This document shows, one piece after another, positions 24,144 to 34,637 of a stretch of DNA of 64,000 nucleotides. The notes under the pieces were generated by a model, which made no database searches, was not told where the DNA came from, and worked only from the letters and a program-made list of their open reading frames with translations. Numbering within the stretch: position 1 is the stretch's first letter; every line of letters starts with the position of its first letter. Source of the DNA: Rhipidocladum racemiflorum (taxonomy: Eukaryota > Streptophyta > Magnoliopsida > Poales > Poaceae); assembly GCA_036346355.1 (NCBI GenBank), contig CM070569.1, positions 46,478,276 through 46,542,275 on the forward strand, given 5' to 3'. A program made the translations under genes and the position numbers.

Positions 24144-26168
24144 CTAAACAAATAAATGAAGCAACACAAGCAAGTCCACACGCGACAGACGGAAAGATAA
24201 AGAGTCCACGACAAAGATAACGCTAAAGATCACTCCCCCTTTGGCATCAAGACACCAAAAAGGAAGACACAGGAAATCACTCGTCATCTCCGTCGTCGGA
24301 GGCCTCATACTCAGAGCCCTCGCTGTCGACGTCACCAGGCGCTGGAGGAGCAGAGGAGGAAGCAATCCCAAACAAGGCATCGGCCAGTGGCGTCGCTACT
24401 CTCCTCGGAAGACCCGGAAGAGTCGCTGGGACTGACTGCTTCGCCATTGTGGCGGCGGATGCTGCGAATGTCTTGACCATTCTTCTTGATCTGTCGACTC
24501 ATCACCTTCTGCCTGGTGGAGATGTCGCGGCAAAGAAGAAAGACATGCTTGAGCATCCTCTGAAGAGTGCTGCTCGGGACCTCGACCGCTCGGAAGGAGT
24601 GGAGGAGGCACTGGTGGAGCAGGAGGCGAGGTAGAGCACAAGCACGACCTCGGCGAGGTCTAGTAGCGAGACCAGGAGCGGTGGAGGGGCTGGAGTAGGC
24701 GAGGGCGGACCTTGTAAGAAAGATGCTCCTCATCTCGACAAACTTCAGCCCACTCACTTTGAAGAGATCAAGGTCATCACGAAAGGTGCATAGCCGCAGC
24801 TGGCCATGTTGCTCTGCGGCTTACGCCTCATTGTTTCCCACAAGAAATCGACAATGTCAAAAGGGTCGATGCTCTCAACGAGGTGAAGCAGAGGTTCCTA
24901 CCATAGGAACCGATAGCGAAGCATCTCCTTCCTTTGGCGAAAGAGTGACTCTCAACATCTGTTGAGCACGGTGGTATGTCCTTTAGACCCTTGATGGTCC
25001 CAAGCTGTGAAGCTCCTGGAAGTGTCATACAAAGCCTCAATCTGCTCAGAGTCATCACTTTCTTCTCATGAAGCTTTGGGTGGCATTGTATCTGAGGTTG
25101 AGCACTCTGGCAAATCTCTTCTTGCTAGCCACATACCAAATCTTGTCGGTCATCCACCAAATGGCCTCATCATTCTTGTCAAAGTACAAGGTGGCATAAA
25201 ACTGCATGATGATCTCATTGTTCCAGTCATACTTGTATGCCATGATGTTCTTGATCTGATGTAGCTCGCAAATCTGAATGATCTCAGTGAAGACTGGATT
25301 GCCTGCTGCAGCCATGTACTCCCAGTCAATTGTCTTCATGCGAACCACTGGGTGCTCAAGTGGGTATAGGACCGTTTCATAGTAATTCGATCAAACCGGT
25401 TCCAAAACCGGCGTCCACATACTCATCCTGGTGGAGCTCCAAAGGATCTTTCTGTGCTCCACAATGGCTTTCCCTTTACCAGGTCCTGTCCGGTAGTCAA
25501 TTACTCTCATTGGATTTACGGACATTGGATAGTTCCACACGGGCTTGGCCTTGATCAGAGGACCAATGAAGTGCCCAGAAGTACGGAACTGGCTTCTTTT
25601 CTGATCACGAAGCCTGGCATGAGTATCAGCTGGATGCTCATCTGGATCAGGAGCTTGCTGAGGAGGAGGAGACAGGGACAGAGCCGACCACTGCCGGCTG
25701 GCCTCGAGGTCTGGAAACGAGTCTTTTGACCACTCCAATTCTCTGCCTTTTCTGCGGAGGCTGCTGAGGCTGAGGAGGAGAATCAGTGGGAGACACGCCC
25801 TGAGCGGGAGCACTGCCACTAGCTGCCTGCTGAGGAGGATCGCTGCCACCAGCTGCCTGCTGAGGAGGATCGCTGCCACCGGAAGTTCCCTGGGAAGGAT
25901 CCATCTGACCAGATAAAGCGAACGAGAGGAATTAGCCGAGAGGCGACGCGAAAAACAGCGAAGTTCAGAATCTGGCCGAGGCACCCAACCCGGAGAGTCC
26001 GGACAAAATGTCCGGATACTCCGGATTGCATCCGGAGACTCCGGACAAAATGTCCGGACATTCCGGATCAACCCGGAGACTCCGGACCCAGAGTCCGGAC
26101 ACTCCGGATGTGCCAGAAAACGCGCAAGGCCAGAAAGATTTCACGGAATCCATCACCAAAAACAACAA
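24144..26168 (-). pseudogene. env-like / putative plant transposon ORF of the SIRE-like element, broken
   Basis: Minus-strand pieces run in order downstream of pol. The first is a Pro/Gln/Ser-rich N-terminal region with a repeated SDPPQQAA segment (about 25,904-25,647). Next is a stretch with FRTSGHFIGPLIKAKPVWNY (about 25,600-25,400). Then comes 25,348-25,055 with DWEYMAAAGNPVF...YKYDWNNEIIMQFYATLYF, and a low-complexity acidic/Ser-rich tail to about 24,144. The middle resembles the plant transposon-protein domain often found in the extra ORF of SIRE-type elements. Frames change several times. Whether such ORFs act as envelope proteins is not established. Confidence 0.6.
25975..26110. repeat. 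CCGG-phased repeat block, internal copy 1
   Basis: A dense run of TCCGGA/CTCCGG words, mostly 9-13 bp apart, alternating GTCCGGA and ACTCCGGA. The same pattern is found in the LTRs and at 26,610-26,735. Confidence 0.85.
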
Positions 26169-26609
26169 GTAATGGGTCTAGAAGGCCACTGGGATGAAGG
26201 ATTAAGAGATGAGTACAACAAATGGCCAAGGATTTCGCGGGAGAGGGTTAGAACTTGAACTCACCTTAACAAGATTGAAATGAGGAACACGGTGAGAAGA
26301 GATTGACAACCCTTCGATCTTCGAGAACCAAGAAATCGAGAGACCGCACCCTAGAAGAGACAATCCACACGGAGATCCTTTAGAAAGAGGAGAAGTGGAT
26401 TCAAAAACGGAAAGAGGAGGATTAGGGCAAGCCTCCTTACCTTGATTCTACAAAACGGAGGGAGAGGAGGAGTCCCACACGCCTTGGAGAAGAAGAAGAT
26501 GGAGAGGAGAAGCCCTAACCGCAAGGAGAGCACGGGAGAGAGAGAGACACGGTGGGAAAAAGAAAAGGAAATGAACCGCGCGGGATTTTGGGGTTTAACC
26601 GACCGCCCC

Positions 26610-26735
26610 AACCCGGAGACTCCGGACTTCAGTCCGGAGACTCCGTACCAACCCGGACACTCCGGACCAAATGTCCGGAGACTCCGGGCTAACCGGAGAG
26701 TCCGAAACGAAATCCGGATACTCCGGATTCCCTTG
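26610..26735. repeat. CCGG-phased repeat block, internal copy 2
   Basis: The same TCCGGA-type words as at 25,975-26,110, lying between the RNase H end and the env-like ORF of the SIRE-like element. Confidence 0.85.
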
Positions 26736-26974
26736 CTCGGGAAGAAAAGGAATTTTTCAAGGAAAGCTTCGGAGACCCGCGGAGAGAGAGAGAAAGGAGT
26801 CCTAGGGCATCCATCCACCATGTGACTAGCTAACAATCAAGCAATCAGACTATAGTCACATAGTAATGATGCGATCCTAAGATCAAGAGCCAATAACACA
26901 TGGTAAATTCAGAGAAAAAGATAAATAAAGTTTTGAACTTCATTTTCATTCACCAACCAATATATGAGCACTTA

Positions 26975-27250
26975 TCAAGCCACGTTACGAGAGTCTAAGA
27001 TATTTAGTCCACTTCTCAATTCACAGAACCTTTTCTCGTCAAGGGGCTTGGTAAAGATATCGGCTAATTGATCATTTGTACTCACATGTTGGATATCAAT
27101 TTCGCCTTTAGTTGCGTGGTCTCTTAGGAAATGATGGCGAATATCAATGTGTTTTGTTCGGGAGTGTTGGACAGGATTGTTGGCAATTTGTATGGCACTC
27201 TCATTGTCACACAAAAGTGGAACAGCTTTTGTAGGATAGGCCATAATCAC
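26975..27250 (-). pseudogene. RNase H C-terminal part, SIRE-like copia element
   Basis: The frame holds LLCDNESAIQIANNPVQHSR, then a TKHIDIRHHF motif and ADIFTKPLDEKRF, the standard C-terminal half of copia RNase H. The N-terminal half (27,250-27,359) is in other frames, so the polyprotein is interrupted here. Confidence 0.9.
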
Positions 27251-27358
27251 TCAAGGTTTGTCTCATCCAAAGTAATTGGGCACAACAACTCCCGGCAGCC
27301 TATGTATTCGGCCGAGTGGATAGGGCTCACGAATTTTGTTTCTTGGAAGACCACGAGA

Positions 27359-28270
27359 CTAGGGACCTACCCAAGAATTGGCAAGTTCTGAGGTGCTCTT
27401 CCTATCCACTTTGCAAACGGCATAATCCGCATCGGAATAGCCAATAAGCTCAAAGGAGGATCCTTTCGGATACCAAAGTCCGAAATGAGGAGTGTGCACT
27501 AAGTATCTCAAGATTCTCTTAACGGCCACCATGTGGCACTCTTTTGGAGCGGCTTGAAAACGTGCACACATACAAACGCTAAGCATGATATCGGGCCTAG
27601 ATGCACAAAGATAAAGGAGAGAACCGATCATCGAACGATATACCTTTTGGATGACCGGTTTACCTTCTTTGTCGAGGTCTAGGTGCCCGTTGGCTTGCAT
27701 TGGCGTCTTTATGGGCTTGGCGTCCTCCATTCCGAACTTCTTGAGCATGTCCTTGATGTACTTCGTTTGACAAATGAAAGTTCCTTCCTTGAGTTGTTTA
27801 ACTTGGAATCCGAGGAAGAACTTCAACTCACCCATCATGGACATCTCAAACCTTTTGGTCATTATCTTGCTAAACTCTTTACACAAATTTTCATTAGTAG
27901 ATCCAAATATAATGTCATCGACATATATTTGGCACACAAATAAATCATTATCAATATGCTTAGTAAAGAGAGTAGGGTCGGCTTTTCCGACTACAAAACC
28001 TTGTCCGAGAAGGAAGTCTCGAAGACATTCGAACCATGCCCTTGGAGCTTGCTTAAGTCCATAGAGTGCCTTGTGAAGGTAGTAGACGTGGTCCGGATGT
28101 CTTGGATCTTCAAATCCGGGTGGTTGCTCAACGTAGACCATCTCGGAAAGTGGTCCATTTAAGAAGGCGCTCTTCACGTCCATTTGATACAGCTTGAAAT
28201 CATGGTGAGTAGCAAAGGCAAGTAATATTCTAATAGATTCAAGCCTAGCTCTTTGGAGCATATGTTTCAT
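27359..28270 (-). pseudogene. Reverse transcriptase, SIRE-like copia element
   Basis: A 303-aa open stretch begins in the middle of the copia RT. It contains YQMDVKSAFLNG, the VEQPPGFED block, LYGLKQAPRAWF, the catalytic YVDD in QIYVDDIIFGST, and LGFQVKQLKEGTFICQTKY. It ends in the RT-RNase H connection (SADYAVCKVDRKS) with an apparent frame loss at about 27,365. The catalytic Asp residues are retained, and the break may be recent or a sequence error. Confidence 0.92.
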
Positions 28271-28791
28271 CGAAATCCAAACCTTCTATTTGAGTGTACC
28301 CTTGAGCAACCAAACGGGCTTTGTTCCTTGTCACGATCCGTTTTCATCTTGCTTGTTTCGGAAGACCCACTTAGTGCCGATAACGCTTTTGATTTGGTCT
28401 TTTGACAAGCTCCTGCACTTGATTGCGCTTGAAGTTGTTCGGTTCCTCTTGCATAGCCATCACCCAACGGGTCTTCAAGCGCTTCATCTACTTTAAGAGG
28501 TTCAAGAGAGGAAACAAACGAGTAAAATTCACAAAAATTTGCAACTCGAGATCGAGTGGATACTCCCTTGTTGATGTCTCCAAGTATGTTGTCGACGGGA
28601 TGATCTCTTTGAATGCTTTGATGAACTCTAGGATGAGGTACGGATGAGTCCAAGGCTTGAATAGGGCCTTCATCATCTTGGGTGGCATTGGAACCATCTT
28701 GAGCTTGATTGGACGAGGAGGGAATGTCGCCCGAGCCTGACCCATCCGGAGACTCCGGTATTGGACCCGAGACTCGGACTAATCCTGACAC
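28267..28791 (-). pseudogene. Integrase-RT linker region, SIRE-like copia element
   Basis: A low-complexity Ser/Asp/Gln-rich stretch (QAQDGSNATQDDEGPIQA-type) with HPRVHQSIQRDHPVDNILGD, the segment that precedes the RT domain in SIRE-type pol. A CCGG-rich run at 28,740-28,810 lies at its N-terminal edge. Confidence 0.75.
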
Positions 28792-29050
28792 TCCGGGTTT
28801 CAGTAGGAGACTCGGGTTGGGGAGCTCGGGTGAGATTCCAAATTTTGAGGTCTTACCTCTCCAATTGCCATTTTCTTTATAGCTTCACAAGGAGGTTCTT
28901 CCTGTCAATCACAACACGATCAACTTGTTCTACTTGAGAACCGTTAGTTTCATCAAAAGTCACGTCACGCGAGATTTCAACGACAGGTGGTATTGTTGAA
29001 AACTCGGTACGCGTAAGCATTGGTTCCATAACCAAGTAAGAAACCTTCAT

Positions 29051-29723
29051 CTACTTTAGGAGCGAATTTAGAAGACTTAGCCTTTTTATTGAGGATATAG
29101 CATTTGCTCCCAAAGACTCGAAAGTAGGAGACATTTGGTTTCTTCCGGTGAGCAACTCAGACGCTGCCTTCTTCAAGATCTTGTGGAGGTAGAGGCGGTT
29201 GGAGCTGTGGCATGCGGTGTTGATTGCTTCCGCCCAAAAGCTATCGGAAACCTTGTACTCGTCGAGCATTGTCCGCGCCATCTCGATGAGGGTTCGATTC
29301 TTCCTCTTGGCCACCCCATTTTGTTGAGGAGAATAGGAGCCGAGAATTCGTGCTTGATTCCTTCCTCATCAAGAAACTCCTCCACGCCAATATTCTTGAA
29401 CTCGGTGCCGTTGTCGCTCGAATTCTCTTAATCTTTACTTCAAACTCGCTTTTGAGCTCTTCTCATGAATTTCTTTAATGTCACTTGGACTTCTCCTTTG
29501 TCATGCAAAAGAACACCCAAGTGAATCGAGAAAAATCATCAACAATGACTAAACCATACTTACTTCCCCCGATGCTTATGTAGGCGATTGGACCAAAAGA
29601 TCCATATGAAGCATTTCCAAAGGTCTTGTGGTCGTCATCACATTCTTGGCGGGATGGGAGGCACCGACTTGCTTCTTTGGGCTTGACAAGCGCTACAAAT
29701 CCTATCTTTCTCAAAGACAACAT
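29051..29723 (-). pseudogene. Integrase core, SIRE-like copia element, frame-broken
   Basis: The piece at 29,723-29,481 has YGLVIVDDFSRFTWVFF, holding the first conserved Asp region. 29,431-29,173 covers EEFLDEEGIKHEFSAP, and 29,314-29,051 has a KNRTLIEMARTMLDEY...FWAEAINTACH block, the end of the integrase core. Neighbouring parts are in different frames, so at least two frame changes occur inside the domain. Confidence 0.88.
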
Positions 29724-30195
29724 TGGTTAGTCCGAGAATGTGGTTGCCTTTAATGAGTTTGTGAAGATTCCTCATACCAACATGGGCCAACCGGCGATGC
29801 CAAAGCCAACCCATGCTAGATTTAGCCATTAAGCACGTTTCAAGATTAAGTCTATCCGTATTGAAGTCTACGAGATAGAGCTTACCCTTCAAACGCCCTT
29901 TAAAGGCTATTGAACCGTCAAGCCTCTTAATGACATCCACACCCTTTTCATTAAACAAACAATTATAGCCCGCTTCACATAATTGTGCACCGGACAATAG
30001 ATTGTAGCTTAATGAATCAACAAGCAAAACATTATTTAATTGAAAATTGCTTGAGATAGAAATTTTACCCAATCCAATTACTTCTCCTTTTCCATTGTCT
30101 CCAAAGACAATGCTTTCACTGTTTGATCCATTTGAGTCCAATTGAGCGAACATTGCCTTTTCTCCGGTCATGTGGTGCGTACATCCGCTATCCAA
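29638..30195 (-). pseudogene. Aspartic protease and GAG-pre-integrase domain, SIRE-like copia element
   Basis: A 185-aa stretch. It starts at the protease active site DSGCTHHMTG and continues through a Val/Leu-rich fold (NVLLVDSLSYNLLS). It then enters the zinc-binding GAG-pre-integrase domain (WHRRLAHVGMRNLHKLI ... CSACQAQRS, an H-H-C-C arrangement). Confidence 0.9.
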
Positions 30196-30469
30196 AATTC
30201 AACTCGTTCCACCGGAGATATAGGCCTACAAAATGACATTTAGTTGTTGCTCTTTGGTACCCAAACTTGGTTAGGTCCACGCACGTTAGTGACAAGCGAT
30301 TTAGGGACCCAAATAGAACAAACACAAGGAGCATTCTTCGGCTTACGCCCAACATGATAAGCAACTACACGACCGAGGTTAGTCTTTTTAAGCACATAAG
30401 AAGCAAAGAACTCGGAGTGAGCTTTGTGCTTGGATGTTCCTTCGCCTTTTACAAAGTGAATGGGCTTGC

Positions 30470-31840
30470 TTAAAGGAGCAACAACAATGTTGCTCTTTTG
30501 CCCTTTAGTGGAACATACCCAAGCCCTTGCCTCTTAGGATTACCTTGGCGCTTACCGAGATACTCCTCTAAACCTTTGCTTGCCTTGTAGGACTTTTGAA
30601 ATCCATCTTCAAGCATCACCTTAAGCTTCTCATTTTCATGAGCTAAGACTTTCAAAGTCTCACGGTTAGTAGCACAAGTAGCAATATCCACATTAAAGCA
30701 TCTAGCGCAACCGTTGCTCGTTGAGGGTAGTGAAATATTGGAGTTGTTGATTGAGGTAGAAGCTTTATTCGAGAGATCAACAAGCTTCACTTCAAGAGCC
30801 TTGCAAGCATCCTTTGCTTTTGCAAGTTGCTCTAAGAGTGAAGCATTGGTGATCTCAAGACTAATTGCTTCATTTTTGGTCAAATTTGAACTTTTGACCA
30901 AATCCTCATTTTTCTTCTTTTCAAAGGCTAAACTCTTCTCTAGTTCAAGGTTCTTCTCCTTTTCAAAAATAAGGAGATCTTCTTGAGCTTCGAGAATGGC
31001 CTCCTTTTGCTCAACAACCTCCTCCAATCTTTCAATATCCTTAAGTAGCAAGTCTAATTTTTTAACATCAAAATCATCCATAGACTTAAATGCTACCTCT
31101 TCTTCATCACTAGCATCATCACAATCATCTAAGCTATAATCAACAATGGAATGAGTAGTGCTCTTAGATGATACCTTGTGCCCTTTTGCCATAAGGCACA
31201 TTGGAGCATCTCCTTCGCCGTCGCTTAAGTCGTCAAAGAGACTCTTTGACTTTGTCGGTGGAGTGGCAATGGCGACGGTGGCGAGTCCTCCTTCGTTGTC
31301 GGAGTTGGAATCGGACTCGGACTCGGAGTTGGAGTCGGAATTCCACTCCTTGCCGATGTAAGCATGACCCTTGCCCTTGTACTTTTTGTTCTTGTCTTTG
31401 TCCTTCTTCTTGAACTTGTCTTTCTTGTAGGGCTTTTCCTCCTTCTTCTCTTTGTGTGGGCACTCGGCAATGAAATGACCGGGTTCCCCACACTCATAGC
31501 ACTTTCTTGAGGAGTGACGCCCTCTTGACTTGTTGCCATAGTTCTTGGAGTGACTACCCGGCTTGTAGCCCTTCTTCTTCAAGAACTTGTTGAATCTTCT
31601 TACGAGCAAGGCCATGTCTTCATTTGTCAAGGGGCCGCTTGACTCTTCTTCATCGCTTGAGCTCTCTTCGGCTTCTTGCACCACCTTGACGGCCTTCAAG
31701 GCGATGCCCTTCTTCTTGCCGGACTTGAGCTCCTCCACCACTTCCGCTTCCTTCACCATCATCTCATCCGTCATCAACCGGCCAATCACATCATGAGGAG
31801 TGAGTATCGAAGTTTGGCCGATAGCGGATGAGTTGCACAA
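30470..31840 (-). pseudogene. gag C-terminal part with zinc knuckle, SIRE-like copia element
   Basis: A 456-aa stretch. It contains a Lys/Glu-rich linker and a CCHC knuckle CYECGEPGHFIAECPH at about residues 113-128. A long Lys-rich basic tract and an acidic Ser/Asp region (DSNSESESDSNSDNE-like) follow. A coiled-coil-like heptad region then runs from about residue 260 to 410 (LEEVVEQKEAILEAQEDLLI). It lies one frame away from the preceding gag ORF (31,791-32,354), which it overlaps by about 50 bp. Confidence 0.85.
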
Positions 31841-32354
31841 GGTTGCGGTTGGTGGGGGTGATCACTCGAAGGATGATCTTCACCACGGCCTTGTCGGTGA
31901 GCTCGGTGCTTCCAAGTCCCTTTGCTTGATTCACTAGCACCATCAAGCGATCAAACATATTTGTGTACGATTCACCTTCTTCCAAAGTGAATCGGCTTAG
32001 CTCCCCAATGATGAGTTCGATCTTGGACTCACGGACACTTGATACACCTTCATGAGACACCATCAATCTTTCCCAAATGTCCTTGGCATTGTCAAGGCCA
32101 TCGACCCGGTTGAACTCGGAGTCGCTCAAAGCATTGAACAAGTCGTTGAAGTGTTGAGCTTTGTCTTCTTCGGAGGTGAGATTGTTGGGGTTTGCGGGCT
32201 TGAAACCTGTTTCAACAATCTTCCAAATACACGGATGAAGTGATCTCAAATGCATCTTCATCTTATGTTTCCATGCCGCATACCGAGTGCCATCGAAGTG
32301 AGGCGCTCGGCCAGGACGAGACGGAAACATAGGATGAGGAGTTTGAGACTCCAA
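31791..32354 (-). CDS. gag N-terminal part, SIRE-like copia element
   Basis: A 187-aa ORF that begins about 135 bp downstream of the primer binding site. It carries FDGTRYAAWKHKMKMHLRSL and WKIVETGF, then a UBN2-like helical region (DAKDIWERLM..., SRFTLEEGESYTNMFDRLMV). This is the usual gag N-terminus of the SIRE group. The frame changes near 31,800 into the zinc-knuckle part. Confidence 0.88.
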   Translation of the reverse strand: MESQTPHPMFPSRPGRAPHFDGTRYAAWKHKMKMHLRSLHPCIWKIVETGFKPANPNNLTSEEDKAQHFNDLFNALSDSEFNRVDGLDNAKDIWERLMVSHEGVSSVRESKIELIIGELSRFTLEEGESYTNMFDRLMVLVNQAKGLGSTELTDKAVVKIILRVITPTNRNLVQLIRYRPNFDTHSS

Positions 32355-32489
32355 AGGAGGAATAATCTAATGGAATAGCAACCCGATCTAGGAACCCGAG
32401 GCTTTCTCTTGGCCATGGGTTTCGGTAACCTTCTCTATGTCCGACATCTTTGATTCTCCAAGCGGTTAAGCCAAAATAAAGGAGATTTG

Positions 32490-32501
32490 GCTCTGATACC
32501 A
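32490..32501 (-). other. Primer binding site (tRNA-iMet type), SIRE-like element
   Basis: TGGTATCAGAGC on the minus strand, 2 bp from the 5' LTR edge at 32504. Confidence 0.93.
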
Positions 32502-32503
32502 AT

Positions 32504-33891
32504 TGAAAGGACCAACGATGTCGCCTAGAGGGGGGGGGGTGAATAGGCGGATTAAAATTTACTGTGGAATAAACACAGCCGAAATTTGGTCAACCCGGAG
32601 TCTCGGGTTTTTGGTCCGGATACTCGGCTTGTCCGGAGTGTCGGTATTGAGTCCGGACTCTCGGGTTAGGTAGCTCGGTGCGAGATAAAAACTACTCTAG
32701 CAAGCACAATAAACCACTAGAAGTATATAGCAAGAACAACCTAGAACAATTGCTAGCAGGAATTTGAATTTAAAGCCAAGCAAAGAGCTAGATCTAACTT
32801 TACAAATTCAAATCCACTTAAGCAATACTAAGAAGTAAAAGTGAATGCGAGACACGAATTTTCACGAAGTTCGGGTTCTTGAAGGAACCCTACGTCTCCG
32901 TTGAGGTGGCTCAGTCGCACTTGAGCCAGGGGTCTCTTTCAACCCGCTTTCCTCCGGTGTTGCACAAATGCACTCGCCGGCTTCACTTCTTGTCTCTTTC
33001 CTTTCGGAGGCGAGACTTGCCTTCACAAACTACCGGGCTCACCACACAAGTTGGTAGCTCCGGTGACTCCTAGCCGTCTAGGAGACCTTCAACCTCCAAG
33101 AGAAATAGCACCACGAAGAATCGCTTGGAGGATGAACTAGTGCTCAACAAGATGAAATGAATGCACTTTGCACTTTTCTTCTTCCTCTCCTCACCAAAAG
33201 ATCAACAACCAAATTAATTGGTGGGAGGAAGTGGGGCTCTATTGAATGCTTAGAGATGGTTAGGAATGGCTTGAATGCTTGCTATGAATGAGCTCAATAG
33301 AGATCCTAGCCGTTGGAGTGGAGTGGAGGCTTTAAATACTCTTTTTGAAAACTAGCCGTTACTCCGTTTTTGAACAGGCGGAGTGTCGGACAAACAACCC
33401 GAGACTCGGGTTATCCGAGACTCGGACCAAATGTCCGGATACTCGGACCAGTGAAACAAAGCAACCGAGAGGTCCAACCGGAGACTCGGACCAAATGTCG
33501 GACACTCGGATTGAATCCGGAGACTCCGGACAAAATGTCCGGATACTCCGGGTTACCCAGAACGGTTTCAAATTGAAACTTTTCAAAACCAAGAGTAGGA
33601 GTGCTAAAGTGAGATGCAAGACTTGATGTTGAGCACATGCACATCCTAAAATCGATTTCTCGTCATACCCTCTTAATAGTACGGCTATCCTTAAGACACA
33701 ATTGAATAAAAGATTACAACTTTGGTCTTGATGCCGTCCTTTTGATTTTAAGTAGTCGTGGGGGTGTCCAATGTCATTCCAAGCTCGATATAATCTCGAT
33801 ATCTGCAGTATTCTTGGATAAAACATTAGATCTCTTTAATTGTGTCATCATTAATCACCAAAACAATTTGAGGGGCCTAGATGCACTTTCA
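32504..33891 (-). repeat. 5' LTR of the SIRE-like copia element
   Basis: A 1,388-bp LTR. Its CCGG blocks (about 32,590-32,665 and 33,365-33,560) match those of the 3' LTR, but many CCGG words have become CGG by loss of one base. Confidence 0.95.
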
Positions 33892-34637
33892 CTGGGGCAA
33901 GGCGAGGGCTGACGGGTGGGGTCCGGGCGTCAGCGGCGGTAGGGGAGGCGTGGCCGGAGCTGGCGGCGCAAGGCCGAGCGGGACGCCGGAGCTGGGGAAG
34001 GCGGAGGGGTTTCGCGATTGGGGGCTTGGGAGCGCACGGGACAAAGGGGAAAGGGGAGAGGGGCTCACCGCGAGGCTAGGGCGCAGCCTGGAGGAGACCA
34101 AGCGGCGGCGGGGAAGGCTGGCGGCGGAGATTGCCGGAGACGGGAGAGAAGGCCACGGCCTTCACGCGGGAGGGCGCGGGAGAGCGAGGGAGAGAGGGGA
34201 AACGACGGAGGAGGGGGCGGCGAGCTCAATGAGCCGAAAATGGCGGCCGGTGCCGGTTTAAATAGTGGGGAGGAGGCGACGGGGGTCATCGACGCCATGA
34301 TTGCGACGGAGAAATGAGTGGGGGCAGCGGCGATGGGGCCAAGCGGCGCTAGAGCGTGGCCCGGAGAGCCCTACGGGGCTAGGAGCGGCGGGACGGGCGG
34401 GGCAGCGGGGCAGCGGGGCAGAGCTCTGCCACAGCAGAGCTCACGGGCGACGGGGAAGATGCACGCAGTCTTGGCGCCTTGGGGCGCCGGTGGAGAGCGG
34501 AAGGCGCACGGCCGAGAAAGGAAAGCGTACTGGCGCCGAAAATTTCCAAAAATGGCAAAATCCGAAAACAGCTCCAAATTGAACCAAATAAATCCAAATT
34601 TTAAATTCGTTTTGAATTTTGAGGTTATTTCAAACAC

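Larger units (their letters stand above)
22479..33891 (-). mobile_element. Ty1/copia retrotransposon of SIRE/Maximus type, nested in the gypsy LTR
   Basis: An 11,413-bp element with LTRs at 22479-23867 and 32504-33891, starting TGAAAG and ending CTTTCA. It is flanked by the 5-bp duplication CTGGG (22474-22478 and 33892-33896). The minus-strand order is gag, protease, integrase, reverse transcriptase, RNase H, then a 3-kb region with an env-like reading frame before the 3' LTR. Large size, 1.4-kb LTRs, the A/G-rich purine tract and the extra 3' ORF all point to the SIRE/Maximus lineage. Frames are broken at several points. Confidence 0.94.
13786..34632 (-). mobile_element. Ty3/gypsy-type LTR retrotransposon (chromovirus-like), pol largely lost, carrying a nested copia element
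   Basis: Two long direct repeats start TGTGA and end TTTCA on the + strand (13786-16758 and 20119-34632). The second is interrupted by 22479-33891. The whole is flanked by AACAC at 13781-13785 and 34633-34637, a perfect 5-bp target duplication inside the LINE. The tRNA-Met primer site at 20105-20116 and the purine tract at 16759-16771 both place the element on the minus strand. The interior (16759-20118, 3.36 kb) has a gag ORF and only a decayed end of integrase, so the element is non-autonomous today. Confidence 0.93.
20119..34632 (-). repeat. 5' LTR of the gypsy-type element, interrupted by a copia element
   Basis: It aligns with the 3' LTR over 20119-22478 and 33897-34632, for about 3.1 kb without the insert. 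About 60 bp at 21577-21640 are missing from the 3' LTR copy, and the GC-rich part carries many small indels between copies. A TATTTAAA box on the minus strand recurs at about 34,255-34,265. Confidence 0.93.

Noticed and set aside
26351..26836. Minus-strand 161-codon ORF before the env-like region
   Set aside because: Phe/Ser/Leu-rich and spanning a CCGG-phased block; no domain, and the RNase H stop and linker explain the location.
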